Below are positions 52,557-61,108 of a DNA stretch of 64,000 bases, piece by piece (the first letter of the stretch is position 1; every line of letters starts with the position of its first letter). The notes beneath the pieces are model-generated. The model ran no database searches, was not told the origin of the DNA, and worked only from the letters and a program-made list of their open reading frames with translations. The position numbers and the translations under genes were made by a program. The DNA comes from CBDCVO01 sp965223085 (lineage in GTDB: Bacteria > Pseudomonadota > Gammaproteobacteria > Ga0077536): the NCBI GenBank assembly GCA_965223085.1, contig OZ244981.1:2728001-2792000 (forward strand). Reading direction: 5' to 3'.

Positions 52557-53036
52557 TTACCGGCGCTGCGCAACGGTTTTCACCGTGACTTTCTCGAGCG
52601 CCTTTTTTAGGGCACGAAAAGAATCCTCGCCCAAGGTGTCGGCGAGGTTGCGCTCGTTGGCAAGCGTCGCTTCGATCGTTACTTCCATTAAGGTTTCACC
52701 CTGCTCTGTGAAACGAATATTTTTTGCACGCCGATCATTCGGATCGGGGACGCGTTGGATCAGCCCTTTCTTCTCCAGGTTATCGAGCAATTGACTGGTC
52801 GCCTGTTTTGAGATCCCCAAATGCGACGCCAGCCCGGTCAGCCGTGAACCGGCCACACACAGGGCCTGCAGCAGCCGCACCTCGGCCGCCGAACACTCGG
52901 TAAACCCGGCGGCTTCGAGGTCGATCAAGATGCGGTTCAACGTTTGATGTTCGAGTCGATACGCGAGTTGATCGATCGAATCGCCCTCCGACTCAACGTA
53001 GTTTTTTAGCTTCGCAATCGCGTTGCGCTGATCCAT
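52557..53036 (-). CDS. MarR-family transcriptional regulator
   Basis: About 159 residues from ATG 53036 (MDQRNAIAKLKNYVESEGDS); the frame runs on to 53147 through a repeat-rich control region and is not likely coding there. Winged helix: LRLLQALCVAGSRLTGLASHLGISKQATSQLLDNLEKKGLIQRVPDPNDRRAKNIRFTEQG, including the DxR wing motif. Probably autorepressed through the adjacent CATATAGA/TCTATATG sites, and a candidate controller of the enzyme cassette just upstream. Confidence 0.87.
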   Translation of the reverse strand: MDQRNAIAKLKNYVESEGDSIDQLAYRLEHQTLNRILIDLEAAGFTECSAAEVRLLQALCVAGSRLTGLASHLGISKQATSQLLDNLEKKGLIQRVPDPNDRRAKNIRFTEQGETLMEVTIEATLANERNLADTLGEDSFRALKKALEKVTVKTVAQRR

Positions 53037-53073
53037 GGCCGGTTCCCGGTTACTTGTACCCGAAGTAAAATTA

Positions 53074-53116
53074 TCTATATCTATATGCGGAGACGGACCA
53101 TATAGACCATATAGAC
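53074..53116. promoter_or_regulatory. cluster of TCTATATG / CATATAGA sites in the MarR promoter
   Basis: TCTATAT at 53074-53080 and TCTATATG at 53080-53087 face a perfect tandem repeat CATATAGAC at 53099-53107 and 53108-53116. TCTATATG and CATATAGA are exact inverse complements 11 bases apart. This gives two nested dyads 38-80 bases before the MarR start, the expected place and form of a MarR operator. Confidence 0.55.
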
Positions 53117-53254
53117 ACAAGATTCTAACGCCGCTACACGCATCCATGAATTATGGTCGTTGTGGGCCGCAGATGCCACCCAAAAGTGTGCTTCAATACG
53201 TCGAATAGCGTTTTAATTCAATTAAATGTAATAAATTCTTCACAAAACGAATCA

Positions 53255-53932
53255 TTAGCTCGTTTCACGCCCCACCTCGTCGTTGAAATCGCCCTCACGA
53301 ACCATCTCTCCGATGCGCGGATACAAGCGTGCGAAGTCGCTCTTAATGCGCTCTATCGGTACGTGATGGAATTCACCATGATAGGTGACGTATTCCATAT
53401 GTTGGCGGCCGTCGAGATCATAGGGATGATAGATGGAATCCGCACTACCATCGAACTCCAAGGGCTTAATTCGAAATCGTTCACACAGTTCGACATTAAA
53501 TGCCGGTGTTGCCTTTAACCATCGACCTTCGATGAAGATCGCAGAATACCCATGCCAAGCGAATATATCCGTTCCCATCAGTGCCCGCATTCGCTGTGTC
53601 GAGAGATGATTGCGTACGTCCGCAAAGCCCAGCCGGGAGGGAATACCGATCGCCCGGCAACAGGCGGTGAGCACTATCGCTTTTGACACACACCAGCCGC
53701 GTCCCCCTGTGAGCGTCGCACTCGATCTTAGACCCTGCACGCTGAGGTCGATTGCGTAGGGATCGTAACGGATCCCATCACGGACCGCATAATAGAGTGC
53801 GGTTGCAAGCTGGCGGTCTGTACCTCGACCATCATCATATTGTTTCACGTATGCATCGACGGTGGCGTGATCCCAGTCAATTACCGCGTCACTTTGCAGG
53901 GCCAAATGGCCGTTTCGGTTCGCTTTGTTCAT
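53255..53932 (-). CDS. transglutaminase-like cysteine peptidase-fold protein
   Basis: About 225 residues from ATG 53932 (GAGGGG ribosome site; TTG 53944 is less likely). Transglutaminase-like core with catalytic Cys in GGRGWCVSKAIVLTACCRAIGIPSR and His in AWHGYSAIFIEGRW. The third residue, an Asp in transglutaminases (VDPT), is replaced in KATPAFN. That variant seems to be shared by a bacterial subfamily with LCERFRIKPLEFDG downstream, so activity is not excluded. Third gene of a minus-strand cassette with the ADC-like and LLM genes; it may hydrolyse an amide or transfer an acyl group. Confidence 0.78.
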   Translation of the reverse strand: MNKANRNGHLALQSDAVIDWDHATVDAYVKQYDDGRGTDRQLATALYYAVRDGIRYDPYAIDLSVQGLRSSATLTGGRGWCVSKAIVLTACCRAIGIPSRLGFADVRNHLSTQRMRALMGTDIFAWHGYSAIFIEGRWLKATPAFNVELCERFRIKPLEFDGSADSIYHPYDLDGRQHMEYVTYHGEFHHVPIERIKSDFARLYPRIGEMVREGDFNDEVGRETS

Positions 53933-53977
53933 TCGGCCCCTCAATGCCGTTATTTCCGAGTCGCAGTCAGCGTGAGC

Positions 53978-54736
53978 TTAACGCCTTATTCGTTCGACAC
54001 CGCCGGCTTCGGCGGGTATCGCAACATCGAGTAAAAACCTCACCGGATGCAACGCAATTTGACAAACCGCATGGGTCCCGGACATCGGGAACGTCGCGTG
54101 AATTGACGGTGCACCTAAACGTGCTGCGTCGAAATGCACAATGCGTGGTTCCCCACGTACAACGCGCTGAAATTCGTAGCTCGCTTCGAGTTGCGCTAGT
54201 TTAGTATTGTGCGACGCCGTAACGAGGTTTAACGACGGTGAGTATTTCACTGTCGCACCTGCGCCTATGACCGCCTGGAACGCGCTCGTTGTCACCCGCA
54301 AGCAGGGCTTGTCGTTTTGTAGGATTTCTCCGCTGATGCAGTCATAGTTTTCTCGCTGGCGCACCGTCGCGATTTGACACGGGTAACCATAGCGAGTGCG
54401 AAAATAGTTTTGCGCGCATTCGCTATCGGTAAAAGCCCCGTAGATCAAATGACGTGGCTTGATACCGGAGCGACACGCGATACCAATGAAGGCAAACTCA
54501 AACCGTCCTAGCGGGCCGTCGGCCACCCGCCAAAACGTGATCCCCAGGTGGGCCGGAACACTGGGGTGCAGGGCGGTGGGTAAGTAGTCGCGCGCAGCCG
54601 CCATCGGTATTTCGAATAACACGTAGTAGATTTGTGCCTCAGCGAGCGCAAGTTCGTCGGCTGCGTCGATGTCGATAGCAGGCGCTACGGCGGCCGCCGC
54701 GCGCTCGCGATTCAAGCCATATAAAAGCGACGTCAT
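53978..54736 (-). CDS. acetoacetate decarboxylase-fold protein lacking the Schiff-base lysine
   Basis: 252 residues of the ADC superfamily: YYVLFEIPMAAARDYLPTALHPSVPAHLGITFW, FAFIGIACRSGIKPRHLIYGAF and FRTRYGYPCQIATVRQ. In decarboxylases the last motif is GYPKK, whose Lys pair forms the Schiff base; here it reads GYPCQ, so classical acetoacetate decarboxylation is unlikely. Other members of the fold act as hydratase, aldolase or lactonase-like enzymes. Its ATG 54736 overlaps the LLM gene stop in ATGA, so the two proteins are made together and probably work in one pathway. Confidence 0.78.
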   Translation of the reverse strand: MTSLLYGLNRERAAAAVAPAIDIDAADELALAEAQIYYVLFEIPMAAARDYLPTALHPSVPAHLGITFWRVADGPLGRFEFAFIGIACRSGIKPRHLIYGAFTDSECAQNYFRTRYGYPCQIATVRQRENYDCISGEILQNDKPCLRVTTSAFQAVIGAGATVKYSPSLNLVTASHNTKLAQLEASYEFQRVVRGEPRIVHFDAARLGAPSIHATFPMSGTHAVCQIALHPVRFLLDVAIPAEAGGVERIRR

Positions 54737-55845
54737 GAGTGTTGGTGGCCTTGAGTGGCGGGGCTCTCGATGGCGGAAAAGTAGGGTATGACTTCACGGC
54801 CGAACAAGCGCAGGCTCTCTAACACTTCTGCTTGCGGCAAATGTTCGCGTGCCTGCACCATGAAAATGAGATGGTCAGCACCGATCTGTGCCCAACGTTC
54901 TATGGCCTCGATGATCTGCGCGGGATCACCGAAACACAGACCACTCGCGAGCGGCTTCGCGTCGGAGGCAGCACGCGGATCCGCGCGCAACGTGCCGAGC
55001 AAACCGATCGCCTTGTAGTTACTGGCCGGATAAGCTTCCGAGATCTCTACTGTCTGCCCCGCCATATAGCCGAACGTGCCGACAAGCTCTTCACCGCGTT
55101 GCCACGCGTAATCACGATCTTTGTGGCAGAACATCCAGTTCGCAACGGCTATTTGATCGTTGACGAATTGCCCCACCGGTTCACAGGTTCTTATTCGCTC
55201 GCGGTAAGCATCGAAGCGCGGAATGTTGCGCTCAACATCAGCGATGCTCAATATTAAGGCGCCCATGCCACGTTCCGCTGCATCGATCTCGGTACCCGGA
55301 GACGTGACTGCCACCCATAGGGGTGGGTGTGGATCCTGCCATGGTTTCGGTAACACATTGCGTTCCGGCATGGTGAAAAAGGAACCTTCGTAGCTGAACC
55401 GTTCTTCTGTCCACATGCGGGGAATCACGCGACAATACTCATCCCAAGAACGCTTGGTATTGTCGACGCAGGCGTTGAAACCACCGAGCTCGTTCCAGGT
55501 AGAGGAACGGCCGGTGCCGAATTCGACGCGGCCTTTGGAGAGCAAATCAAGAAATGCGGCTTTTTCCGCCCAGCGAGCCGGATGATGCATTTCTGGCACA
55601 CAGGTCGCGATCCCGAAGCCGAGGCGCAGTTGGTGGGTCTCGCGTGCGAGTGCGGAGAGAAAAATCTCTGAGCAACTCGCGTGGCTGTATTCTTCGAGAA
55701 AATGATGTTCGACGCACCACGCTGAATGAAACCCAAGTTCCTCGGCGAGAATGCATTGCTCGATCGCGTTTTCATAGACGGCGCGCTGAGTTTCGCGCGT
55801 AAACGGGCGTGGGGTTGAGAGTTCGAAAAATAAGCCGAATTTCAT
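54733..55845 (-). CDS. LLM-class flavin-dependent monooxygenase
   Basis: About 370 residues from ATG 55845 (MKFGLFFELSTPRPF) with GAGGAG six bases upstream; the frame extends to 55932 without support. Marks: GFHSAWCVEHHFLEEYSHASCSEIFLSALARET, LRLGFGIATCVPEMHHPARWAEKAAFLDLLSKGRVEFGTGRSS, and CFGDPAQIIEAIERWAQIGADHLIFMVQ. Family enzymes use reduced flavin and oxygen. First gene of an operon LLM / ADC-like / transglutaminase-like; the MarR gene lies at the far end. Confidence 0.86.
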   Translation of the reverse strand: MKFGLFFELSTPRPFTRETQRAVYENAIEQCILAEELGFHSAWCVEHHFLEEYSHASCSEIFLSALARETHQLRLGFGIATCVPEMHHPARWAEKAAFLDLLSKGRVEFGTGRSSTWNELGGFNACVDNTKRSWDEYCRVIPRMWTEERFSYEGSFFTMPERNVLPKPWQDPHPPLWVAVTSPGTEIDAAERGMGALILSIADVERNIPRFDAYRERIRTCEPVGQFVNDQIAVANWMFCHKDRDYAWQRGEELVGTFGYMAGQTVEISEAYPASNYKAIGLLGTLRADPRAASDAKPLASGLCFGDPAQIIEAIERWAQIGADHLIFMVQAREHLPQAEVLESLRLFGREVIPYFSAIESPATQGHQHS

Positions 55846-55916
55846 GCCGTGCTCCTCGGCATTAAAACATAGCACGAACGCGCAATCATAACGAGACGGT
55901 TGCCGGTCGTGTGTGC

Positions 55917-57386
55917 CTAACGGCGACGCCAAGTCATGAAACGTTCGATGTAATGTCCCAAGCGGGGAGTCAGGCGGTCACGGTTGTAATGATCACCAAG
56001 TTTGCGTATGGCTTCGGCGTGCGTTGGGTACGGGAAGATAGTGGTTGCGAATTTTTTCAAGCCTATCCGGTGAGTCATGGCGAGAGAAAAATAACCGATC
56101 AGATCGCCGGCGTGCTCGCAGCAAACGGTGGCACCCAGAATTTTGTCGGATCCAGACTTAAGGTGTACGCGGAAAAATCCTGCGGTCTTATCTTCGATGA
56201 CAGCACGATCGACATCGCTGAGCGCAACGGTGTAAGTGTTCATGGCGGCGCCGTGGGCATCGCTGCCGTTGGGCGCTATACCAACGTGTGCGAGTGCGGG
56301 GCAGGTATAAATACAGCGCGGAATAACCAACGAGCCGTGATGTTTGCGGCCAAAAAAAAGTGCGTTTTGAATCACAGTGCGGGCCATGAAATCTGCGGCA
56401 TGGGTAAATTGTTGCGATGAGCAGACATCGCCCGCGGCATAGATTTGTGAATTACTGGTGCGCAGGTGTTGGTCGACTGCCACACCCGTCGCGGTGTAGT
56501 TTATCCCGGCCTGATCGAGGCCAATTCCTTCGATGTTGGGCTTGCGCCCCGCCGCGACCAATACCTCGTCGACCTCGAGATCACGTGTGCGGTCATCAGC
56601 GGTGAACGTCAAGGATATCTGCTGAGCTGGCTTGGGCGCGCAGCGCAGGTCGTGAACGTCGCAGTAGATATCAACACCGCATTCGCGCAAGGCTGTGTAT
56701 ATCAGCGCTGCACCGTCGCGATCTTCGCGAGCTAGAATTCGCGGATCGCGCTCGATGAGATGCACCGTGCTGCCGAACCGCGCGAAGCTTTGCGCAAGTT
56801 CGCAGCCGATTGGGCCGGCGCCGATGATTGCCAGTCGTTGCGGTAGCTCGGTGAGCGAAAAGATCGATTCATTCGTTAGATAGGGGATCGTATCGAGGCC
56901 GGCTAAAGGCGGCACCGCCGGGCGCGCACCGGTTGCGATCAGTGCCCTCACGAAGCGCAGATCTTGCTCCCCTACCGTAAGGCGATCGCGAGCCGTAAAG
57001 CGTCCGCTGCCGAAGAACACGTCGACACCGAGGTCTCGGAAACGCTGTGCGGCGTCGTGTGGTGCGATAGCGGCGCGAATTCGCCGTACCCGTTCCATCG
57101 CAGCAGCGAAATCGTGCGGAATTTCGCGCGCGGCATTGAGCAGCGTTTTGGACGGTACGCAACCGACATTGAGGCAATCGCCACCCATAAAATCCCGTTC
57201 AATAAGCGCTACTTTTGCACCGAGGCCGGCGGCGCTGGCGGCTGCAACAAGTCCGGCGGTACCCGCACCTAGAACCACCAAGTTATAGCGTGCCTCACCA
57301 GCCGGTGGATTGACCCAAGCGCCCGGATGCACATGCTCAATCAGTGCTTCATTCCAGCGGTCCCGGGGTCGAATATCGATGCTCAT
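55917..57386 (-). CDS. pyridine nucleotide-disulphide oxidoreductase (mercuric reductase-like)
   Basis: 489 residues. FAD motif GAGTAGL, redox-active disulphide GGDCLNVGCVPSK, NAD motif IGAGPIGCELAQSFARFGS, VLVAAGRKPNIEG, and AADVCSS-type FAD loop (YAAGDVCSSQQFTHAADF), then the dimerisation domain. It lacks the N-terminal metal-binding domain and the C-terminal Cys pair of MerA, so mercury reduction is unlikely. Homologues beside TVP38 membrane proteins are common. ATG 57386 has AAGGAA upstream. It probably moves electrons from NAD(P)H to a small disulphide, quinone or metal. Confidence 0.85.
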   Translation of the reverse strand: MSIDIRPRDRWNEALIEHVHPGAWVNPPAGEARYNLVVLGAGTAGLVAAASAAGLGAKVALIERDFMGGDCLNVGCVPSKTLLNAAREIPHDFAAAMERVRRIRAAIAPHDAAQRFRDLGVDVFFGSGRFTARDRLTVGEQDLRFVRALIATGARPAVPPLAGLDTIPYLTNESIFSLTELPQRLAIIGAGPIGCELAQSFARFGSTVHLIERDPRILAREDRDGAALIYTALRECGVDIYCDVHDLRCAPKPAQQISLTFTADDRTRDLEVDEVLVAAGRKPNIEGIGLDQAGINYTATGVAVDQHLRTSNSQIYAAGDVCSSQQFTHAADFMARTVIQNALFFGRKHHGSLVIPRCIYTCPALAHVGIAPNGSDAHGAAMNTYTVALSDVDRAVIEDKTAGFFRVHLKSGSDKILGATVCCEHAGDLIGYFSLAMTHRIGLKKFATTIFPYPTHAEAIRKLGDHYNRDRLTPRLGHYIERFMTWRRR

Positions 57387-57416
57387 GGGTAGTGTTCCTT
57401 ATTATTCTTGCACTGG

Positions 57417-58136
57417 TTATGGCGATGGGCTTTGCGATTTTATTTTGGCGCGACGTAAATATTCGATTATTTTACGCGCCGTTAGCGGCAGGAAACCCAA
57501 GGCTGTCAACGCTAGCAGCACGCCGGGACTCGCGATGTCGCGAGCGTTATCTATCTGGGCAAGCTGTGTGCCGGCATAGACAAAAACACTGGTGGCAGCG
57601 AGCATTCCTAATTGACTGACCCAGTAAAACGACCACGTTTTCATCGAGGTCAAGCCGAAGACTAAGTTAATCACGAAAAAAGGAATGGCCGGGATCATGC
57701 GTAACGTGAACAAGTAGAATTTGCCATCTCGTTCCAGGCCATCGTTGATCGTCTCCAAGCGTTCGCCGAAACGTTTGTATACCCAATTACGCAATAACGT
57801 GCGGGAAATCAGAAAAGCTATCGTCGCGCCGATCGAACTTGCAAAAGAAACTAAAAAAATACCCCAAAGTAGCCCGAAAATTGCACCGCCCGCCAAGGTT
57901 ATGATCAACGTCCCGGGCAAGGATAGGCTGGTAAACAACGCATAAAAGGTCACATAGGCGAGCGAAGCGACGATAGGGCGGGCGTGCGCCCACTGCGCGG
58001 CGTCAAGGTGCCACGTCAGCAAATTCTCAAATGTTACAAAACGATCTAAATCGAATGCGTAAAATGCCCCGATCGCGGTAATGATGAAGGTTCCGATCAG
58101 CAGCGGTTTTTTTTGCACTAGGTAGCCATCCGCCAA
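57417..58136 (-). CDS. TVP38/TMEM64 (VTT-domain) membrane protein
   Basis: 239 residues, DedA-like fold. Hydrophobic helices flank the VTT core: LSLPGTLIITLAGGAIFGLLWGIFLVSFASSIGATIAFLISRTLLR, then RMIPAIPFFVINLVFGLTSMK. The family is linked to lipid scrambling and membrane homeostasis. The start ATG 58136 overlaps the MBL gene end by 19 bases. It precedes the disulphide oxidoreductase on the same strand, a frequent pairing. Confidence 0.85.
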   Translation of the reverse strand: MADGYLVQKKPLLIGTFIITAIGAFYAFDLDRFVTFENLLTWHLDAAQWAHARPIVASLAYVTFYALFTSLSLPGTLIITLAGGAIFGLLWGIFLVSFASSIGATIAFLISRTLLRNWVYKRFGERLETINDGLERDGKFYLFTLRMIPAIPFFVINLVFGLTSMKTWSFYWVSQLGMLAATSVFVYAGTQLAQIDNARDIASPGVLLALTALGFLPLTARKIIEYLRRAKIKSQSPSP

Positions 58137-58951
58137 TGATCATGTGCTTGTTTGGCAAGACCCTCTCGTTCGAGTTTAAGTAAATGGGCATGCAGCGACA
58201 TCGCGGCGGCACCGTGCAACGCCGCGTCGACGTCGTCGTAGACGACTGGCGTCAACACCGATATAGGGCAGGGCCCACACGACTGCAGGGCGGCGATGAC
58301 CTTTTGTTCACGTTTGAGGCGGTGAGCGATCAGATATTTGATTTCCGCGTGCGGGTTTGCGATCAAGTCGCCGTGACCGGGGGCTAGATACGCCAGATCA
58401 TAGCGCAACATTCTGCGCAAAGATTCTATGTAGTCTTTCATGTCCCCCGCGGGAGGAATAATGACGACCGTCGAACCCCCCATGATGTGATCGCCGGTCA
58501 CGAGTAACTTGTCTTCATCGACCAGGTAACACACGTGGTTCGCGACGTGCCCCGGACTAAGTACCGCGCGCAGCGTGAATTCTTCCGTGTGCAAGCGTTC
58601 GTCGTGCGCCAGGCCGCGGGCGCCGCGAAAAGTGTCATCTTGAAAGCCGTCGTTCGCAATGATGTTACCAACGAGCTCAGCACCGCTTGCTTCGGCGAGC
58701 GGCTGCGCCGCCGGGGAGTGGTCACGATGCGTATGGGTAACAAATATCCAGCGGAGGCGGTCGCCGCAAGTGCGGAGCAAAGTGTCGACGTGGCGGTCTA
58801 ATGCGGGGCCAGGGTCGACAACGGCGATTTCGTCATGACCGATCAGGTAAGTATTTGTTCCGGGGCCGGTCATACGGCCGGGGTTCTCAGCGGTGAGACG
58901 CCGCACGCGCGGTGTCAGCGTAACCGCGCGGTCATAGGTGATTTCCGGCAT
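58118..58951 (-). CDS. MBL-fold hydrolase (LACTB2-like)
   Basis: 277 residues. Starts with a YxxAVTLTPRVRRLTAENPGRMTGPGTNTYLIG opening typical of LACTB2-like hydrolases, metal motif THTHRDHSPA, SPGHVANHVCYL, TGDHIMGGSTVVI, LAPGHGDLI, and a C-terminal winged-helix segment (HRLKREQKVIAAL). ATG 58951 has GGAG seven bases upstream. Could hydrolyse a thioester, glyoxylase-type product or nucleic acid end; not decided by sequence. Confidence 0.83.
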   Translation of the reverse strand: MPEITYDRAVTLTPRVRRLTAENPGRMTGPGTNTYLIGHDEIAVVDPGPALDRHVDTLLRTCGDRLRWIFVTHTHRDHSPAAQPLAEASGAELVGNIIANDGFQDDTFRGARGLAHDERLHTEEFTLRAVLSPGHVANHVCYLVDEDKLLVTGDHIMGGSTVVIIPPAGDMKDYIESLRRMLRYDLAYLAPGHGDLIANPHAEIKYLIAHRLKREQKVIAALQSCGPCPISVLTPVVYDDVDAALHGAAAMSLHAHLLKLEREGLAKQAHDHWRMAT

Positions 58952-58969
58952 AAGTGTAACTCCGAAATA

Positions 58970-59800
58970 CTATCGATCCGCGTATTGATTTAGTGAGCGC
59001 AAGCGGAATACAAAAACGTCATCGGGGCAAATATCGAGACAGCGGCCACAGTTGGTACAGTCACTGTTTGTGATCAGCGGGGTCGCGCTAGCATTGTTTG
59101 GTTTCAGCGCGGGTCCAATAACATGGGGTTCCGGACAAACACGAAAGCAATCGCCACAATCAGAGCAAGCAGTGCGTCGCCGCGCCTCTACCCGTAGGCG
59201 CGCGCCCTTGCCGATAACACCATAGAACGCGCCGACCGGGCAAATATGGCCGCACCAGCCGCGGCGCAGCACCAGCAAATCGAGCAAAAAAACGGCGAGT
59301 ACGACGATCCACACCGCGCTCAAGCCAAACACGACGCCCCGATGCAGCATCGTAATGGGATTAACCAGCTCCCAGGCGATCGTGCCGGTCGCGGCGGACA
59401 CTACAAATACTGAAATGGCGAGCCAAACCCGCGAGCTTCGTGGTAGACCCCAGCTCGGTAGTACGCCGAGGCGGTTGCGTAACCACATGGCCGCATCGGT
59501 TACGACATTGATGGGGCAGATCCAAGCACAGTAGGCGCGCCCCCCGACAATGAAATAAAACGTTGCGATGAGTACTGCCCCGAGCACAGCATCACACGCG
59601 AGCCCATGTCCAGCGGCCAATGATTGCAGGGCGATGAAGGGATCATGAAGCGGGATCGTATCGAACCAGGTGCTGGCGGCTAGGTTTCCTTTGGCCCACC
59701 ACACGCCGTAAAGTGGACCGAGCAGAAAGACGACGAATACCGAAAGTTGCACCAAACGGCGCCCCAGCAAGAATCGGTTGCGATGAAAATAACGCCCCAT
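58970..59800 (-). CDS. napH: NapH-like quinol dehydrogenase membrane subunit
   Basis: About 276 residues from ATG 59800 (MGRYFHRNRFLLGRRLVQL); GTG 59833 inside napG is the longer option. Four membrane helices, two CxxxCP motifs (YCAWICPINVVTD and WCGHICPVGAFYG) and two C-terminal ferredoxin clusters (CSDCGDCFRVCPEP and CTNCGRCLDICPDD). In nitrate-reducing bacteria NapGH oxidises quinol and hands electrons to the periplasmic Nap complex. No napA, B, C, D or F gene is here, so the electron acceptor must be encoded elsewhere or be a different enzyme. Confidence 0.85.
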   Translation of the reverse strand: MGRYFHRNRFLLGRRLVQLSVFVVFLLGPLYGVWWAKGNLAASTWFDTIPLHDPFIALQSLAAGHGLACDAVLGAVLIATFYFIVGGRAYCAWICPINVVTDAAMWLRNRLGVLPSWGLPRSSRVWLAISVFVVSAATGTIAWELVNPITMLHRGVVFGLSAVWIVVLAVFLLDLLVLRRGWCGHICPVGAFYGVIGKGARLRVEARRRTACSDCGDCFRVCPEPHVIGPALKPNNASATPLITNSDCTNCGRCLDICPDDVFVFRLRSLNQYADR

Positions 59801-59804
59801 GCAC

Positions 59805-60464
59805 TTATGCCATGCGCAGGCCGAAGTCTTCACGCACCAAGTCTATCGGCAGCACCTTGATTGACGCTTTCTCGGTTACGCAATGCGCCTCACATTTTCC
59901 GCAACCGGTGCAGTGCTCGCGGTGCACGGTAGGTTCGTAGAAGACCCACCCGTTTTCGTGCTTGAGTTCCATGGTGATCGCATCATCACGGATCGGGCAA
60001 GCCATATAGCACGCCCGGCAACTGCCACGATTGATACTGTAACAAGTGTCCGGCCCGGTCAGCACGGCGAGACCCATCTTGGCGTGACGAATGTCGCTTA
60101 GATCTTGTGCGAGCGCGCCGGTTGGGCAGGCGGCGGCACAAGGAACGTCAGCACACATCTCGCAGGGGACATCGCGGGCCACGAAATAGGGCGTGCCGGC
60201 TGCTACGGGGCCGGCGAGTTCGGCTAAGCGCAATGTGTCATAAGGACAGTCTCGAACACACAAGCCGCAACGCACGCAGGCGGCGAGAAAGTCGTCTGTG
60301 GAGAGGGCGCCCGGCGGTCGCAGAGCCACTGCCGGTAAGGATTTCGAGCGCTGCGCGGTAGCGCCGAGGAGGGTCCCAACGAGCCCGACTGCTGCGGCCG
60401 CTTGCGCACATTGACTGAAGAACTTACGTCGCGCTAATTGCGTTGTATGTTTGGTATCTTGCAC
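59805..60464 (-). CDS. napG: NapG-like periplasmic ferredoxin-type protein
   Basis: About 219 residues. Twin-arginine signal ARRKFFSQCAQAAAAVGLVGTLLGA, so exported folded with its clusters. Four 4Fe-4S motifs: CVRCGLCVRDCP, CEMCADVPCAAACP, CYSINRGSCRACYMACP and CTGCGKCEAHC. GTG 60464 has GAGG nearby; TTG 60482 adds six residues. It stops five bases before napH starts, so they form an operon. With NapH it passes electrons from the quinol pool to a periplasmic acceptor. It is divergent to the copper locus. Confidence 0.86.
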   Translation of the reverse strand: MQDTKHTTQLARRKFFSQCAQAAAAVGLVGTLLGATAQRSKSLPAVALRPPGALSTDDFLAACVRCGLCVRDCPYDTLRLAELAGPVAAGTPYFVARDVPCEMCADVPCAAACPTGALAQDLSDIRHAKMGLAVLTGPDTCYSINRGSCRACYMACPIRDDAITMELKHENGWVFYEPTVHREHCTGCGKCEAHCVTEKASIKVLPIDLVREDFGLRMA

Positions 60465-60557
60465 TCGCGCCTCGCCTGCCAATGGCTAATGTCCGTAACT
60501 GTAAAGAAGTGCCGCGAATTCTGCTACACGGACTTCGTAAGCTATGCCCAGTTGACG

Positions 60558-60586
60558 TTGTGATAGGTGTCGTGAGTCCTTACAAT
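60558..60586 (+). promoter_or_regulatory. possible promoter of the copper locus
   Basis: TTGTGA (60558-60563), 17-base spacer, TACAAT (60581-60586), in the divergent gap with napG. The -10 overlaps ATG 60585, so if used, translation would begin at ATG 60594 or TTG 60597 with almost no leader. Confidence 0.35.
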
Positions 60587-60986
60587 GAAGGACATGTTGA
60601 AGCAATCCTGGCAGCGAGCAATAACGGTTACCTTAATCGCTGCATTGCTTACCAACAGCACAATAGTCTTAGGCGCGCTGGCGGTATTCCCGCATGGTCA
60701 GGCGAATGAGTATGTGCTGTCACGTCACCTGCATGAACCTGGTAGCGATCGCGGATCGAGCCATCATCGGCACGAGCGATCTAGTCATGATTGTCACGAG
60801 CAGGCGGCGCCTCTTTTTTCTGACTGCGGTGGTGTCTGCTGTGATGATTGCGCCGCGGCCGGCGGTGTGTTCCAGCTGAGCGCCAATCTCGCAGGCCTCG
60901 CCGCGACAACTTGCCCGCACTGGCCTGCCGTTAAGGCTTGGTATTCGCACGGCAGCGCGCCGCTTAAACCACCTCCACGTTCTTAA
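60585..60986 (+). CDS. Cys/His-rich exported protein, CopL-like
   Basis: Up to 133 residues (ATG 60585 or ATG 60594). N-terminal hydrophobic segment (AITVTLIAALLTNSTIVLGA), then a histidine-rich stretch (HLHEPGSDRGSSHHRHERSS, HDCHEQ) and a cysteine cluster CGGVCCDDC. It lies before copA and copB, which is the layout of copLAB in Xanthomonas, where CopL is a small Cys/His-rich protein needed for copper induction. The identity is inferred from composition and context, not from detailed similarity. Confidence 0.6.
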   Translation: MKDMLKQSWQRAITVTLIAALLTNSTIVLGALAVFPHGQANEYVLSRHLHEPGSDRGSSHHRHERSSHDCHEQAAPLFSDCGGVCCDDCAAAGGVFQLSANLAGLAATTCPHWPAVKAWYSHGSAPLKPPPRS

Positions 60987-61072
60987 TTCCCTCTGTCAGG
61001 CCGCAGTGGCCGTCACTGGTCCAGCGCCAGGATCTTTTGGCGGTGCCGCGGAAGTCTTGCTTACAGCGATGA

Positions 61073-61095
61073 GCCCGCGGCAGTTAGCTGCGGGC
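61073..61095 (+). promoter_or_regulatory. strong RNA hairpin just before copA
   Basis: GCCCGCGGC, loop AGTTA, GCTGCGGGC: nine pairs with one G-U. The 3' arm is immediately followed by GGGGTG, the probable ribosome site of copA (ATG 61109). It may control copA translation or readthrough from the copL-like gene. Confidence 0.45.
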
Positions 61096-61108
61096 GGGGT
61101 GATTGACG

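Noticed and set aside
55917..57386. True mercuric reductase (merA)
   Set aside because: Lacks the N-terminal metal-binding domain and C-terminal vicinal cysteines; no merR, merT or merP nearby.
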